From contig NZ_KB911598.1 of assembly GCF_000383615.1 (NCBI RefSeq), positions 46,620-110,619 of the forward strand: a DNA stretch of 64,000 nt, read 5' to 3'. Under the pieces are notes generated by a model that ran no database searches, was not told where the DNA came from, and saw only the letters and a list, made by a program, of their open reading frames with translations. This stretch comes from Streptomyces canus 299MFChir4.1. Lineage in GTDB: Bacteria > Actinomycetota > Actinomycetes > Streptomycetales > Streptomycetaceae. Positions 51,738-60,317 of the stretch are shown here, piece by piece. The position numbers and the translations under genes are program-made. Position 1 is the first letter of the stretch; each line of letters opens with the position of its first letter.

Positions 51738-52149
51738 GCCTGGCTCACCCCAGTTCCTGCTACGTCGCAACCCCCCCCGACTCGGCAGAGGTGCGCGAGG
51801 TGCAGCATGTCCTAGCCGGGGCAGCCCACGCACACCTTCCCTCGACCGGCGGTGTCTCGAAACGGTCGAAGCAGCTGTGGCGGCCTGACGGTGCCCCGGC
51901 CGTGAGCCCCCTGGCAGCAACCCGCGGGTCATGACACCGCCGGCACCACACCGGGTGGACGAAGGACCGCCGGGCAGCTGCTGTGCGCCGGTGAAGACCG
52001 GTAGCCCCCCTTGGGCAGCTTGGAGTTCGCTGCCGAAGAACGCGGTGGCACAGGTGGTGAGCGCATCCTGTGGCTGAGCTGGGGTCACCTGTCAGTCCGA
52101 GCACGTGCTGTCGTCCTCACCTCTACGCCCTGCTCATAGGCGCACTGCT
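51738..52149. other. Gap without recognisable gene
   Basis: A 412-bp stretch between the S1 protease and an oxidoreductase fragment. I see no protein family pattern, hairpin or repeat that I can support. Confidence 0.4.
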
Positions 52150-52151
52150 GG

Positions 52152-52405
52152 ATGAGCACCGTCAGCCGCAAGGTCCGCAAGGTCCGCAACCAGGCCAAGT
52201 CCCTGGGCCTCTGCTACCAGTTCTTCTTCATGCGGGCCAACGGCTCACAGCTGCGCAAGCTCGCCGCTCTCTACGACTGCGGGAAGCTCCGCCCAGTCAT
52301 CGATCGAACCGCCCCGTTCGGCCTGACGCTTGAGGCGATGGCGCACGTCGAGCAGGGCCGCACCAAGGCCGACAAGGTCGGGGTGTCGATGGGGCCCGAC
52401 AACGA
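52152..52405 (+). pseudogene. C-terminal fragment of an NADP-type zinc alcohol dehydrogenase
   Basis: One frame reads YQFFFMRANGSQLRKLAALY, CGKLRPVIDRTAPFGLTLEA and MAHVEQGRTKADKVGVSM, the last 70 residues of MDR-family quinone oxidoreductases. The nucleotide-binding and N-terminal parts are missing upstream, and the frame runs on past the natural end. It is a dead fragment. Confidence 0.72.
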
Positions 52406-52499
52406 CCGAGAGTGCCGAGTGCGCCGCCATTCCGCACAGCGGCCGAACCGCAATCGGAACTACTCGTCTAGAAACTAGCCGTACGGCACGAGTTGGCAG

Positions 52500-52690
52500 A
52501 CAGGCGTTCGCCGCGGCGATCGGCCTGGACCGGGCCGTCTCCGATGATTCGAGGGCGACGGTCGAGGCGGGCAAGCGGTTGGGGCGCATCATCCGCGGCC
52601 ACCTCGGCGAAGCCCCCCACGTCGTCGTCGACTACATCGGCAAGGCCGCTTTCGGGCTGATCTGCGCGAGGTTCCCGATCACAAGGTCCG
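52500..52690 (+). pseudogene. Possible crotonyl-CoA reductase/MDR fragment
   Basis: The forward frame reads AVSDDSRATVEAGKRLGRII and GEAPHVVVDYIGKAAFGLIC, resembling the stretch before and through the VVFEHxGxxTF region of crotonyl-CoA carboxylase/reductases. Nothing flanking it matches. Similarity is short, so the identity is tentative. Confidence 0.4.
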
Positions 52691-52844
52691 CACCTGTCGC
52701 GTGCCTGCCGCGCCTGACCCGTGTGTCGGCCACCGGAACGGCAGCTGAACGCCGGCAACAACCTCTGCTTGCGGACCTCGTGCGCGGGCGTCCTCCCTCG
52801 TCTGAGTCCCGTCCGTCGCCACCGGCACCGTCTGGCAATGAGAC

Positions 52845-52895
52845 CCGCGTAGGCGCGCAGCGGAGGGCGCCGGATTTGAGCCGCCGACTCGAATC
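52845..52895 (-). other. tRNA 3'-end-like sequence, possible att remnant
   Basis: The minus strand carries a T-loop-like CTCAAAT flanked by imperfect GGCGG/CCGGC stems, then GCCCTCC as an acceptor-like end. Translated, it gives RVGGSNPAPSA, the well-known spurious peptide from tRNA 3' halves. No 5' half or anticodon arm is found, so it is not a functional tRNA. Other sequence in 52691-53153 shows nothing supportable. Confidence 0.3.
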
Positions 52896-53153
52896 TGCGT
52901 CGGATGTGACGGACCCCGGTGGGGCGGACGTCTCCGGAGTGACCGGGTGTTGCTGGTGCTGGGCGGAACCAGGGATGGAGGCGTTTCCACGGTCTCGTGT
53001 GCGCGTACGCCGGGCGTGACAGGTCGCGTCCACAGCGGCTCGTCACCCGGGAGGCTGAATTGCACGTCGAGTGTGGGTGGATGGCGCATGAGGGCGGACG
53101 GGTCAGGAGATGCAACGGGAGCGGGGGCGTTGCTGACAGCAGGGAGAGCGCAT

Positions 53154-53921
53154 GTGAGTTCCGTCGTGTTCAGCGCCGATTTCTCCTCGGAACGCCAGTG
53201 GGTCGCGGGCCGGTCCTGGGCCTATCCGGACGGAGGGCCCACCAACCAGGACGACAACAAACTCGATCACCTCACGCCGGACCCCGCCTACTCCCGGCTG
53301 GGGACGTTCAGGGCCCGGCGCAGGGCGGACGGCTTGTGGGACGCCGGTCTGCTGACCACCGAGGGGAGCGCCGAGGGATTCATGGTGCGCACCGGGGACC
53401 ACCTGGAGACCACGGTACGGCTGCCCACCGAGCTGGGTGCCTGGCCTGCCGTCTGGACCTGGCGGGACGGCGGCAATGAGGTCGACGTCTTTGAGTACCA
53501 CCCCGACAACCCTGACCTTCTGGAGCTGACCAACCATGTACGGAGGGGCCAGAGGTATGTCCGTCACGACGTGGTGCGTCCGGGGGCCGTCCTCGATCTG
53601 GGAGTGACCTTCGGCCGGCGCAGTGTGGTGTGGACCCTCGACGGCGAGCGGATCTTCGCCGACGGACGGGGCGTCGGCTCTGGCTGGCAGGCCTACCTCA
53701 TCGTCAACCTATCGGTGTGCGCGGGCCGTTACCATCCCGCCCCTGAACCCGAGACCGCCGAGATGTCCTACGAGGTGCGCCGTCTCGTGGTCACCAGGCC
53801 GATCGGGGGCTATCCGACGGACGACCCGTCCGAGGTGGACCGGCCCGTGGACGGCCCTGCAGAGGAAGCCCGACCCGGATCGCGCCCAGACGATCAAGGC
53901 TTCCGAGTCCCGGAGCACTAA
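53154..53921 (+). CDS. GH16-like (concanavalin-fold) glucanase without signal peptide
   Basis: A 255-residue protein with the jelly-roll fold of family 16. GGNEVDVFEYHPDN holds the ExDxxE catalytic signature (nucleophile Glu, Asp, acid/base Glu). LETTVRLPTELGAWPAVWTW, VWTLDGERIFADGRGVG and YLIVNLSVCAGRYHP are the neighbouring strands. GTG 53154 follows GGGAGA; ATG 53088 is possible and also lacks a signal peptide. Family 16 enzymes are normally exported, so a cytoplasmic or unconventionally released protein is odd. The Pro/Asp-rich C-tail is probably disordered. Confidence 0.75.
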   Translation: MSSVVFSADFSSERQWVAGRSWAYPDGGPTNQDDNKLDHLTPDPAYSRLGTFRARRRADGLWDAGLLTTEGSAEGFMVRTGDHLETTVRLPTELGAWPAVWTWRDGGNEVDVFEYHPDNPDLLELTNHVRRGQRYVRHDVVRPGAVLDLGVTFGRRSVVWTLDGERIFADGRGVGSGWQAYLIVNLSVCAGRYHPAPEPETAEMSYEVRRLVVTRPIGGYPTDDPSEVDRPVDGPAEEARPGSRPDDQGFRVPEH

Positions 53922-54754
53922 ACGATCAATTCCTAGAGGTGCCTGGGGAGGGCGTGGGGGTGGGCGGTCAGGCGTCGAGGCCGACTTCGGAGTGCGTGAA
54001 CCGCACGGGTTTGCCCGGCGACCGGGCGTAGGCGATTTCGGCTCGGGTGCTGTCTCCTCAAGTCGAACAGGAGCCGCAGTCGGCGTCGAGTGTCCGCCGA
54101 CCGGCCGCCTCTCCGGCGAGGGCCGGCCGTTTACGCCTCGGCGGAGCTCGCGTGTTCTTGGTGCTCGTCGGAAATCACGGTGCGGGAGACGTGTGCCGCA
54201 TCCGTTCGGTTCCTGGCCGCACCCGACCGTGGCCCGCTGGGGATCGGTCGGCGCTACTGCGACGGCGTCCTCAAAAAGCCCAGGCTGGCAACGATCTTGG
54301 GGATGTGGGTACATGCGGACGTGAGCCCATAGGGGACCGGCCGCACCATGACCGACCGCCCCCGCGCCGCGACCCACCGCTCACGCAGGTCCTCTCGACG
54401 AGAGGTCAACTGGGCAGGCGGCGCCCGGCGAAGGCCCACGCTGATGAGGAGGACCCGTCCGCTCTGGCGTGCAACTGGCTGAGACGGTGGGCGACGGTGG
54501 GCGAAACCCTCAACTGCGGTCCCGGAAACCTCTGGTGATGCTGCTGGGCCCGCCCAGCGTGGATACATCCGACACTCCGTCCGACCCTGTCCGGCAGGGA
54601 TTCGGACAGCTGGTGGACCGCATCCGCTGGAAACGACGCGACGACCGTCTGCTCGATCCCCCGACTGCACATACAGAGGCTTTATGAGAGCCAGTAAACG
54701 TATCCGAGGGCCTCCTTGGGACGGGGCGGGACGGCACGGGGCGCAGGGAGGGCT
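53922..54754. other. Long gap without recognisable gene
   Basis: The first part of a 1.6-kb stretch between the GH16-like gene and the xylanase. Open frames on both strands lack family patterns and have unconvincing codon use. It may hold a decayed gene or an RNA that I cannot identify. Confidence 0.4.
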
Positions 54755-54757
54755 TCT

Positions 54758-54768
54758 CGAAACATTCG
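54758..54768. promoter_or_regulatory. CGAA-N3-TTCG box, distal to xylanase
   Basis: CGAAACATTCG, inside TCTCGAA-aca-TTCGAGA (54755-54771). It is the exact reverse complement of the box at 55058-55068, 300 bp away. Confidence 0.6.
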
Positions 54769-55057
54769 AGAGGTTCATGGATCCTTCGACGCACAAGCTA
54801 GGAAGGTGGGGTCTCTCGGTCAAGACCTGTCGCAATTCTGCCTGCAAACGGTTCTCCCCTTTGGGGTGGAGCAAGCTGTCACACCGATCGGAAGCGCCCG
54901 GGAAGGAAGCGGTATCGCCGCTCTAGCCCAAGGCGCTTGAGCAGGGCTGGATGGGCGAGGTAGCGGTGTTCGCGCGCTTGCCCTGGTCGCTGGATTGGGC
55001 CTTGCGGTGTCTGTCGGAGGTGGCGCCGGGGGTCCGTTGTCCGGCCTGAGGCGTCTT

Positions 55058-55068
55058 CGAATGTTTCG
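55058..55068. promoter_or_regulatory. CGAA-N3-TTCG box, proximal to xylanase
   Basis: CGAATGTTTCG, within TTCGAA-tgt-TTCGAA (55056-55070), 34 bp before a -35-like TTGACG. In the GH62 gene the same kind of box is 29 bp before its -35. A GAAAGTTTC stretch follows at 55080. Confidence 0.68.
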
Positions 55069-55099
55069 AACAGGAGGGTGAAAGTTTCTCCGTCGAATC

Positions 55100-55121
55100 C
55101 ATTGACGATCCACCGTCAATG
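55100..55121. promoter_or_regulatory. Palindrome over the predicted xylanase -35
   Basis: CATTGACG-atccac-CGTCAATG, 8-bp perfect arms around 6 bases. The left arm contains TTGACG (55102-55107); an AATCAT -10-like element is at 55126-55131. It could be a second repressor site for the xylanase gene. Confidence 0.55.
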
Positions 55122-55508
55122 CATCAATCATCCCTCAACGAGAGCCGACCACGGTCCGAAATCTCGAACCGCATTGGCCGTGCGCGAACTGTGCTGCACC
55201 ACGGCGCCACGCACAACTGCACGGCATATCCACGCACCACAGCACCTGCGCCACCCCGTTTCGTTCCGGTGAGGTCCGCACCAGCGCAGCTGGCTCTTCG
55301 TGCAGTTGGAGGAGGTACGCGACGCCGAGTGACGGCCCCGGCTGAGCCGCTATGGAGTACCCCCGTGCCCGTGCCCATGTCCGTGCCAAAGCGTTCCGTG
55401 CCGCCCAGGTTCCGGCCGGCCCTGTCCGTCCATCCGCCGAGGGGGAGCGGCCCACCTTTTCCCCCTGCGCTTCAGTCATTCCGTGATGTCTGTTTTGGAG
55501 GCACAGCC

Positions 55509-56939
55509 ATGGGTTTGTATGCCCTTCCCGGACATGGTGTCCGCTGGAGGATCCGCAGTCTGCTGCTGGCGGTGCTCGTCGGCGTCGTCAGCGCAGTCGT
55601 CGCACTGGTTGCGCCGCCCCCCGCGCACGCTGCCGAGAGCACGCTCGGCGCAGCGGCGGCGCAGAGCGGCCGCTACTTCGGCACCGCCATCGCGTCGGGC
55701 AGGCTGGGCGATTCGGCCTACACCGGGATCGCGGGACGCGAGTTCAACATGGTGACGCCCGAGAACGAGATGAAGATAGACGCCACCGAGCCGCAGCGGG
55801 GCCAGTTCAACTTCAGTGCCGGTGACCGTGTCTACAACTGGGCCGTGCAGAACGGCAAGCAGGTCCGCGGACACACGCTGGCCTGGCACTCTCAGCAGCC
55901 CGGCTGGATGCAGAGCCTCAGCGGCAGCACCCTCCGCCAGGCGATGATCGACCACATCAACGGCGTGATGAGCCACTACAAGGGCAAGATCGCCCAGTGG
56001 GACGTCGTGAACGAGGCGTTCGCCGACGGTAGTTCGGGCGCTCGGCGGGACTCCAACCTGCAACGCACCGGCAACGACTGGATCGAGGTCGCCTTCCGCA
56101 CCGCGCGCGCCGCCGACCCGGCGGCGAAGCTCTGCTACAACGACTACAACGTCGAGGACTGGACCTGGGCCAAGACCCAGGCCATGTACGCCATGGTCCG
56201 AGACTTCAAGCAGCGCGGCGTGCCGATCGACTGCGTCGGCTTCCAGTCGCACTTCAACAGTGGCAGCCCCTACAACAGCAACTTCCGCACCACCCTGCAG
56301 AACTTCGCCGCGCTCGGCGTCGACGTGGCCATCACCGAACTCGACATCCAGGGCGCCCCGGCCTCGACGTACGCCAACGTGACCAACGACTGTCTGGCCG
56401 TCTCGCGCTGCCTCGGCATCACCGTCTGGGGTGTGCGCGACACCGACTCCTGGCGATCGGATCAGACGCCGCTGCTGTTCAACGGCGACGGCAGCAAGAA
56501 GCCCGCCTACACCGCCGTCCTCAACGCACTCAACGGTGGCACCTCCACGCCTCCAGCGGATGGCGGACAGATCAAGGGCGTCGCCTCAGGCCGCTGCCTT
56601 GACGTCCCCAACTCCAGCACCACCGACGGCACCCAGCTCCAGCTGTGGGACTGCCACAGCGGCACCAACCAGCAGTGGACGTACACCGCCGCCGGCGAGC
56701 TCAAGGTCTACGGCAACAAGTGTCTGGACGCCGCCGGCACCGGCAGCGGCACCAAAGTCCAGATCTACAGCTGCTGGGGCGGTGACAACCAGAAATGGCG
56801 CCTCAACTCCGACGGGTCCATCGTCGGTGTCCAGTCAGGCCTCTGCCTCGACGCCGTCGGAGGCGGCACCGCCAACGGCACCCTGATCCAGCTCTATTCC
56901 TGCTCGAACGGCAGCAACCAACACTGGACCCGCACCTGA
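55509..56939 (+). CDS. xlnA: GH10 endo-beta-1,4-xylanase with CBM13
   Basis: A 477-residue secreted xylanase, the same length as the XlnA/FXYN-type enzymes of streptomycetes. The signal peptide ends near AHA-A (41). The GH10 barrel has RYFGTAIASGRLGD, NMVTPENEMKIDATEPQ, VRGHTLAWHSQQP, WDVVNEAFAD (acid/base Glu169, mature 128) and VAITELDIQGAP (nucleophile Glu277, mature 236). A short linker (GGTSTPPADGG) leads to a CBM13 trefoil (about 350-477) with three QxW repeats that binds xylan. SD GGAGG precedes ATG 55509. It has a leader of nearly 400 bases if the promoter near 55102 is right. Confidence 0.95.
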   Translation: MGLYALPGHGVRWRIRSLLLAVLVGVVSAVVALVAPPPAHAAESTLGAAAAQSGRYFGTAIASGRLGDSAYTGIAGREFNMVTPENEMKIDATEPQRGQFNFSAGDRVYNWAVQNGKQVRGHTLAWHSQQPGWMQSLSGSTLRQAMIDHINGVMSHYKGKIAQWDVVNEAFADGSSGARRDSNLQRTGNDWIEVAFRTARAADPAAKLCYNDYNVEDWTWAKTQAMYAMVRDFKQRGVPIDCVGFQSHFNSGSPYNSNFRTTLQNFAALGVDVAITELDIQGAPASTYANVTNDCLAVSRCLGITVWGVRDTDSWRSDQTPLLFNGDGSKKPAYTAVLNALNGGTSTPPADGGQIKGVASGRCLDVPNSSTTDGTQLQLWDCHSGTNQQWTYTAAGELKVYGNKCLDAAGTGSGTKVQIYSCWGGDNQKWRLNSDGSIVGVQSGLCLDAVGGGTANGTLIQLYSCSNGSNQHWTRT

Positions 56940-57019
56940 TGAGCCCTGCGACAAGCGAAAGGGTGGATCGATGACGGCCTGATGTGAGGCTTTCGTCGCT
57001 CCTTCAGGAAGACATGGCA

Positions 57020-57064
57020 GGTCGTCCCGGGTCGCCGTCGTGCTGGCGGCGACCCGGGACGACC
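57020..57064 (+). terminator. Terminator-like hairpin downstream of xylanase
   Basis: Perfect 18-bp arms (GGTCGTCCCGGGTCGCCG and its complement) with a 9-base loop, 81 bases after the stop. The remaining gap to 57348 holds no recognisable gene. Confidence 0.8.
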
Positions 57065-57348
57065 GGCATGGTGGCCGCCCAACGGCAGGGCACCGAATGC
57101 CTCTCGCCCGTGCCCCGCGGCCGCCGTCAGCGAAGTCATGCCCGAGTCGAAGCCGAGGTTCTGCGCCAGTCACTCCACCGGAGCGCAGCACGCACGTACG
57201 GGATCCCGCCCAGCACCCCCGGTCCGGCTACCGCTCGCGACCCGGATACCGAAAGCACCGCTCGCGCCGCGGCCGTAGCGGGTTGGCCTGGGACACGGCC
57301 AACGATTCGGATACCGTCCGAGCGAGAGGTCTGCACCCGGGGGATGGA

Positions 57349-57837
57349 ATGAACGGAGAGACCGTCACCGCGATATGCGCGGTCGTGATCGCCGTCGCGT
57401 CGCTGGTCGTCTCGGTCTACCAGACGCACGCCATGCGGCTGCACAACCGCCACTCGGTGCGCCCGGTACTCCAACTCCATCGTGGCTGGCCGGTGGGAGG
57501 CAGGGCAGGGATCCGACTCGTCAACTCCGGCCTTGGGCCGGCGATCATCATCGAGAGCAGGCTCACCGTCGATGACGAAGTGATCGGCGCCTGGGACGCA
57601 CCGAGTGTCGACCGTGTCCGCGACCGCTTGTCGGTGCGCCCGTCCGCTGTGACCTTCAACCGCGGCGAGGTCATCGCCACCGACTACGAGCAGTACTTGT
57701 TGAGTGTCGCGAGCTACGACCCTCAGGACCACGCCGAAGTCGAGAACCTGATCAATCGGCGGCTGACACTCACCATCCACTACGAGTCCCTGTACGGCGG
57801 AGAGAACTACACAGCCGTACTGCGCCCCATCCAGTGA
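57349..57837 (+). CDS. Hypothetical protein with one N-terminal membrane helix
   Basis: A 162-residue protein: MNGETVTAICAVVIAVASLVV is a membrane anchor, followed by a soluble domain with SVRPVLQLHRGW, GIRLVNSGLGPAIIIESRLTV and TLTIHYESLYGGENYTAVLR. Small proteins with this helix plus beta-sandwich layout are widespread in bacteria with unknown function. ATG 57349 has GGGGGAT upstream. It converges on the LacI-family gene at 57873 with a 35-base gap. Confidence 0.72.
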   Translation: MNGETVTAICAVVIAVASLVVSVYQTHAMRLHNRHSVRPVLQLHRGWPVGGRAGIRLVNSGLGPAIIIESRLTVDDEVIGAWDAPSVDRVRDRLSVRPSAVTFNRGEVIATDYEQYLLSVASYDPQDHAEVENLINRRLTLTIHYESLYGGENYTAVLRPIQ

Positions 57838-57872
57838 CCGAGGCCGCCGAGTCAGTGGTGTCATCGGCGAGC

Positions 57873-58919
57873 TCAGTGTGGGGGAGGACCGCTGCTCTCC
57901 CGCACCACCAGTTGGGTCGCCACCTCCACCCGTGTCGTTTCCGGCTGCTCCCCGGCAAGGAGCCTGAGCACCATCCGGGCCGCGAGCGCGGTCATGTCGG
58001 CCAGGGGGGTGCGGATCGTCGTCAGGCGCGGGGTCACCCAGTCCGCGAAGGGCAGGTCGTCGAAGCCGACCACACTGACGTCCGAGGGGATGCGCAGGCC
58101 CAGTTCAGCCGCGGCCCGGTAAGTGCCGAGCGCCTGGTGGTCGCTGCCCGCGAAGACGGCGGTCGGGCGCTCGGGCAGGCTCAGGATCTCCAGGGCGTGC
58201 TGATGTGCGAGGCCGTGGGTGAAGTCGCCGTAGCGCACCAGATCCGGGTCGAAGGGCAGGTCCGCCTCCGCCAGTGCCGAGCGGTAGCCGTCGACACGGG
58301 CCCGTGAGGTGAGCCGGCGCTCCGGGCCGCTGGTGATCGCGATCCGCCGGTGTCCCAGCTCGATGAGGTGGCGGGTCGCGGCCAGGCCTCCGGGCCAGTT
58401 GGTCGCGCCCACCCACGGTGTGCCGGGCGGGGGTTCGTCGATCGGTGCCACCAGCGCGTACGGGATGCCGAGCCGGCCCAGCTCCTCCTGCTGCTCGGGT
58501 GTCAGGTCGGGCACTACGAGGATCGCTCCGCGCGTGGAGCGGGTGGCCAGCGAGTCCAGCCACTGGCGGGCACGCCTGGTCCGGCCGTGGGTGGAGGAGA
58601 CCACCAGACCCATCCCCGCGTCGTGCAGCACGTCCTCCGCGCCCCGGATCAGCTCGACCGCCCAGGGGCTGTCCAGCTCGTTGATGACAAAGTCGATCAG
58701 CCCGCCGGGCGGGGCCGCGGTGGCCGCCGGACGGTGTTTCGCCAGGTAGCCGTACTGCTCAAGGAGTCGCTGTACCTTGGCTCGCGTCTCCGCCGATACA
58801 TCGGACCTATGGTGCAACACCTTGGAGACGGTGGACACCGATACGCCTGCCTGTTCAGCGATTTCGGCCAACGTGCGCGGCCTTCTCTGGTCGGATCCTG
58901 TCCGAACCGTTGACGTCAT
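57873..58919 (-). CDS. LacI-family repressor of the adjacent sugar ABC importer
   Basis: A 348-residue repressor. The headpiece RTLAEIAEQAGVSVSTVSKVLHHRSDVSAETRAKV is at 16-50, with the hinge and a type I periplasmic-binding-fold effector domain after it (LIDFVINELDSPWAVELIRG, TSGPERRLTSRARVDGYRSAL, VVGFDDLPFADWVTPRLTTI). It is divergent from the ABC transporter genes, with a symmetrical operator in the 99-bp gap, so it most likely represses them and itself until the imported sugar is present. Confidence 0.92.
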   Translation of the reverse strand: MTSTVRTGSDQRRPRTLAEIAEQAGVSVSTVSKVLHHRSDVSAETRAKVQRLLEQYGYLAKHRPAATAAPPGGLIDFVINELDSPWAVELIRGAEDVLHDAGMGLVVSSTHGRTRRARQWLDSLATRSTRGAILVVPDLTPEQQEELGRLGIPYALVAPIDEPPPGTPWVGATNWPGGLAATRHLIELGHRRIAITSGPERRLTSRARVDGYRSALAEADLPFDPDLVRYGDFTHGLAHQHALEILSLPERPTAVFAGSDHQALGTYRAAAELGLRIPSDVSVVGFDDLPFADWVTPRLTTIRTPLADMTALAARMVLRLLAGEQPETTRVEVATQLVVRESSGPPPH

Positions 58920-58954
58920 CGGATGTATCTCCTACGTTTCCGGGCGGTCGGCAC

Positions 58955-58974
58955 ATTGCGAATACTATCGCAAT
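58955..58974. promoter_or_regulatory. LacI-type operator, ATTGCGA-N6-TCGCAAT
   Basis: Perfect 7-bp arms around 6 bases in the divergent gap between the LacI-family gene and the ABC transporter, matching the TTGCGA-N6-TCGCAA layout common in this family. Confidence 0.8.
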
Positions 58975-59018
58975 CCGTGTCCTCCGAGTAAGGTTCCTCG
59001 GCGCGAAGGTGGGACTCG

Positions 59019-60317
59019 ATGAAGAGATGGCACGCCGCTTTCCTGGCCGCGGCCATGGCTCTGGTGCTCTCCGGCTGCGGGGGGACCGGAGGTGGCGTCA
59101 GCAGCTCGGGCGGTGGGAAGGGGGAGTTACTGGTCTGGGTGGACAACACCCGCATGGCCGCGGCCCAGCAGTACAAGAAGGCCCACCCCGACCTGAAGAT
59201 GCGCATCGTCACCATCCCGCCGGACGCGGGCTACGTCCCCACCAAGATCTCGCTCGCCAACCGGACCAAGAGCGGCTGGCCCGATGTCGTCTTCCTCACC
59301 AACCCGGCCGAGGTGGCGACGCTGAGCAGCGAGAAGTTCGGCTACGCGGCCCCGCTCGACGACCTCGTACCGGCGTCGGTCCGCGACGGGTTCGCCCCCG
59401 GAGCCCTGGACACCTGCACCTTCGACGGCAAGACGTACTGCCTGCGCAACGACATCGCCCCCACCGTGCTCTGGTACGACGCGACGCTGATGACGAAGTA
59501 CGGCTACCAGGTCCCCAAGACCTGGGCGGAGTACCAGCAGACCGGGCTGAAGGCGGCCAAGGAGCACCCGGGCGTCATCGTCGGGGCGGTCAACGGCAAG
59601 TACGGCGCCGGTACCTACTTCGGCAGCAGCGGTTGCCCCACCCGCGACACGCTCAGCCTCACCAAGGTCCACATCGACCTCACGCAGCCGAACTGCACCC
59701 GAGTCGCCGATCTGCTCCAGCCCCTGGCCGAGAAGAAGGCCATCACCACCGTCGGGCCCATCGATCCCGCGTTCTCCAAGTTCGGCAAGGGCCACAAGAT
59801 CCTCATGCTGCCGGGTCCCGCCTGGTTCGGCGACTTCATGTTCGCCCCCGCCTTCAAGGTGCCCGAGGGGCGGATCGCGGCCGCTCCCATGCCCACCTGG
59901 CCCGGCGAGTCGAAACCGTACGCCGGACAGGTCGGCGGCGGCGCCTTCCTCGTCTCCGCGCACGCCGGCGACCGGACCAAGGACGCGACGGACCTGGTGC
60001 GCTGGATGACCACCGACGTCGGCCTCCAGGCCAGGCAACCCACCTACCCCGCCTTCACGGCAGCCGCGAACAAGTGGGGCGAGGCGAAGTCGAAGGACCC
60101 GTACTACGCCTCCGACCCGATGCCCGCCCTCACCGCGGCGGCAGGCGCGCTGCGCGCGGGATTCGGCGCGGTCCGCTACGAAGCCGACTGGCAGACCAGC
60201 TTCAACGACACCCTGGGCAAGGCGGTCGACTCCGGCGGCAACCTGCGCACAGCGCTTGATGGTTGGCAGGACAAGCTGGAGGCCGCGGCCAGGACCAGCG
60301 GGTACACCGTCGGATGA
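59019..60317 (+). CDS. Sugar ABC transporter substrate-binding lipoprotein
   Basis: A 432-residue lipoprotein: MKRWHAAFLAAAMALVLSGC is the signal with lipobox LSGC (Cys20), and a Gly/Ser-rich tether follows. The body is an extracellular solute-binding protein family 1 (ELLVWVDNTRMAAAQQYKKA, WPDVVFLTNPAEVATL, LRNDIAPTVLWYDATLM, GQVGGGAFLVSAHAGDR). Codon 37 (59127-59129) is TTA. Its TGA overlaps the first permease ATG by 4 bases. The ligand is a sugar or oligosaccharide not readable from sequence; the DUF2264 neighbour hints at uronide-containing oligomers. Confidence 0.92.
   Translation: MKRWHAAFLAAAMALVLSGCGGTGGGVSSSGGGKGELLVWVDNTRMAAAQQYKKAHPDLKMRIVTIPPDAGYVPTKISLANRTKSGWPDVVFLTNPAEVATLSSEKFGYAAPLDDLVPASVRDGFAPGALDTCTFDGKTYCLRNDIAPTVLWYDATLMTKYGYQVPKTWAEYQQTGLKAAKEHPGVIVGAVNGKYGAGTYFGSSGCPTRDTLSLTKVHIDLTQPNCTRVADLLQPLAEKKAITTVGPIDPAFSKFGKGHKILMLPGPAWFGDFMFAPAFKVPEGRIAAAPMPTWPGESKPYAGQVGGGAFLVSAHAGDRTKDATDLVRWMTTDVGLQARQPTYPAFTAAANKWGEAKSKDPYYASDPMPALTAAAGALRAGFGAVRYEADWQTSFNDTLGKAVDSGGNLRTALDGWQDKLEAAARTSGYTVG

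Noticed and set aside
54047..54940. Several 70-160 codon frames before the xylanase
   Set aside because: No family pattern, mixed frames and atypical codon use; treated as non-coding or decayed sequence.
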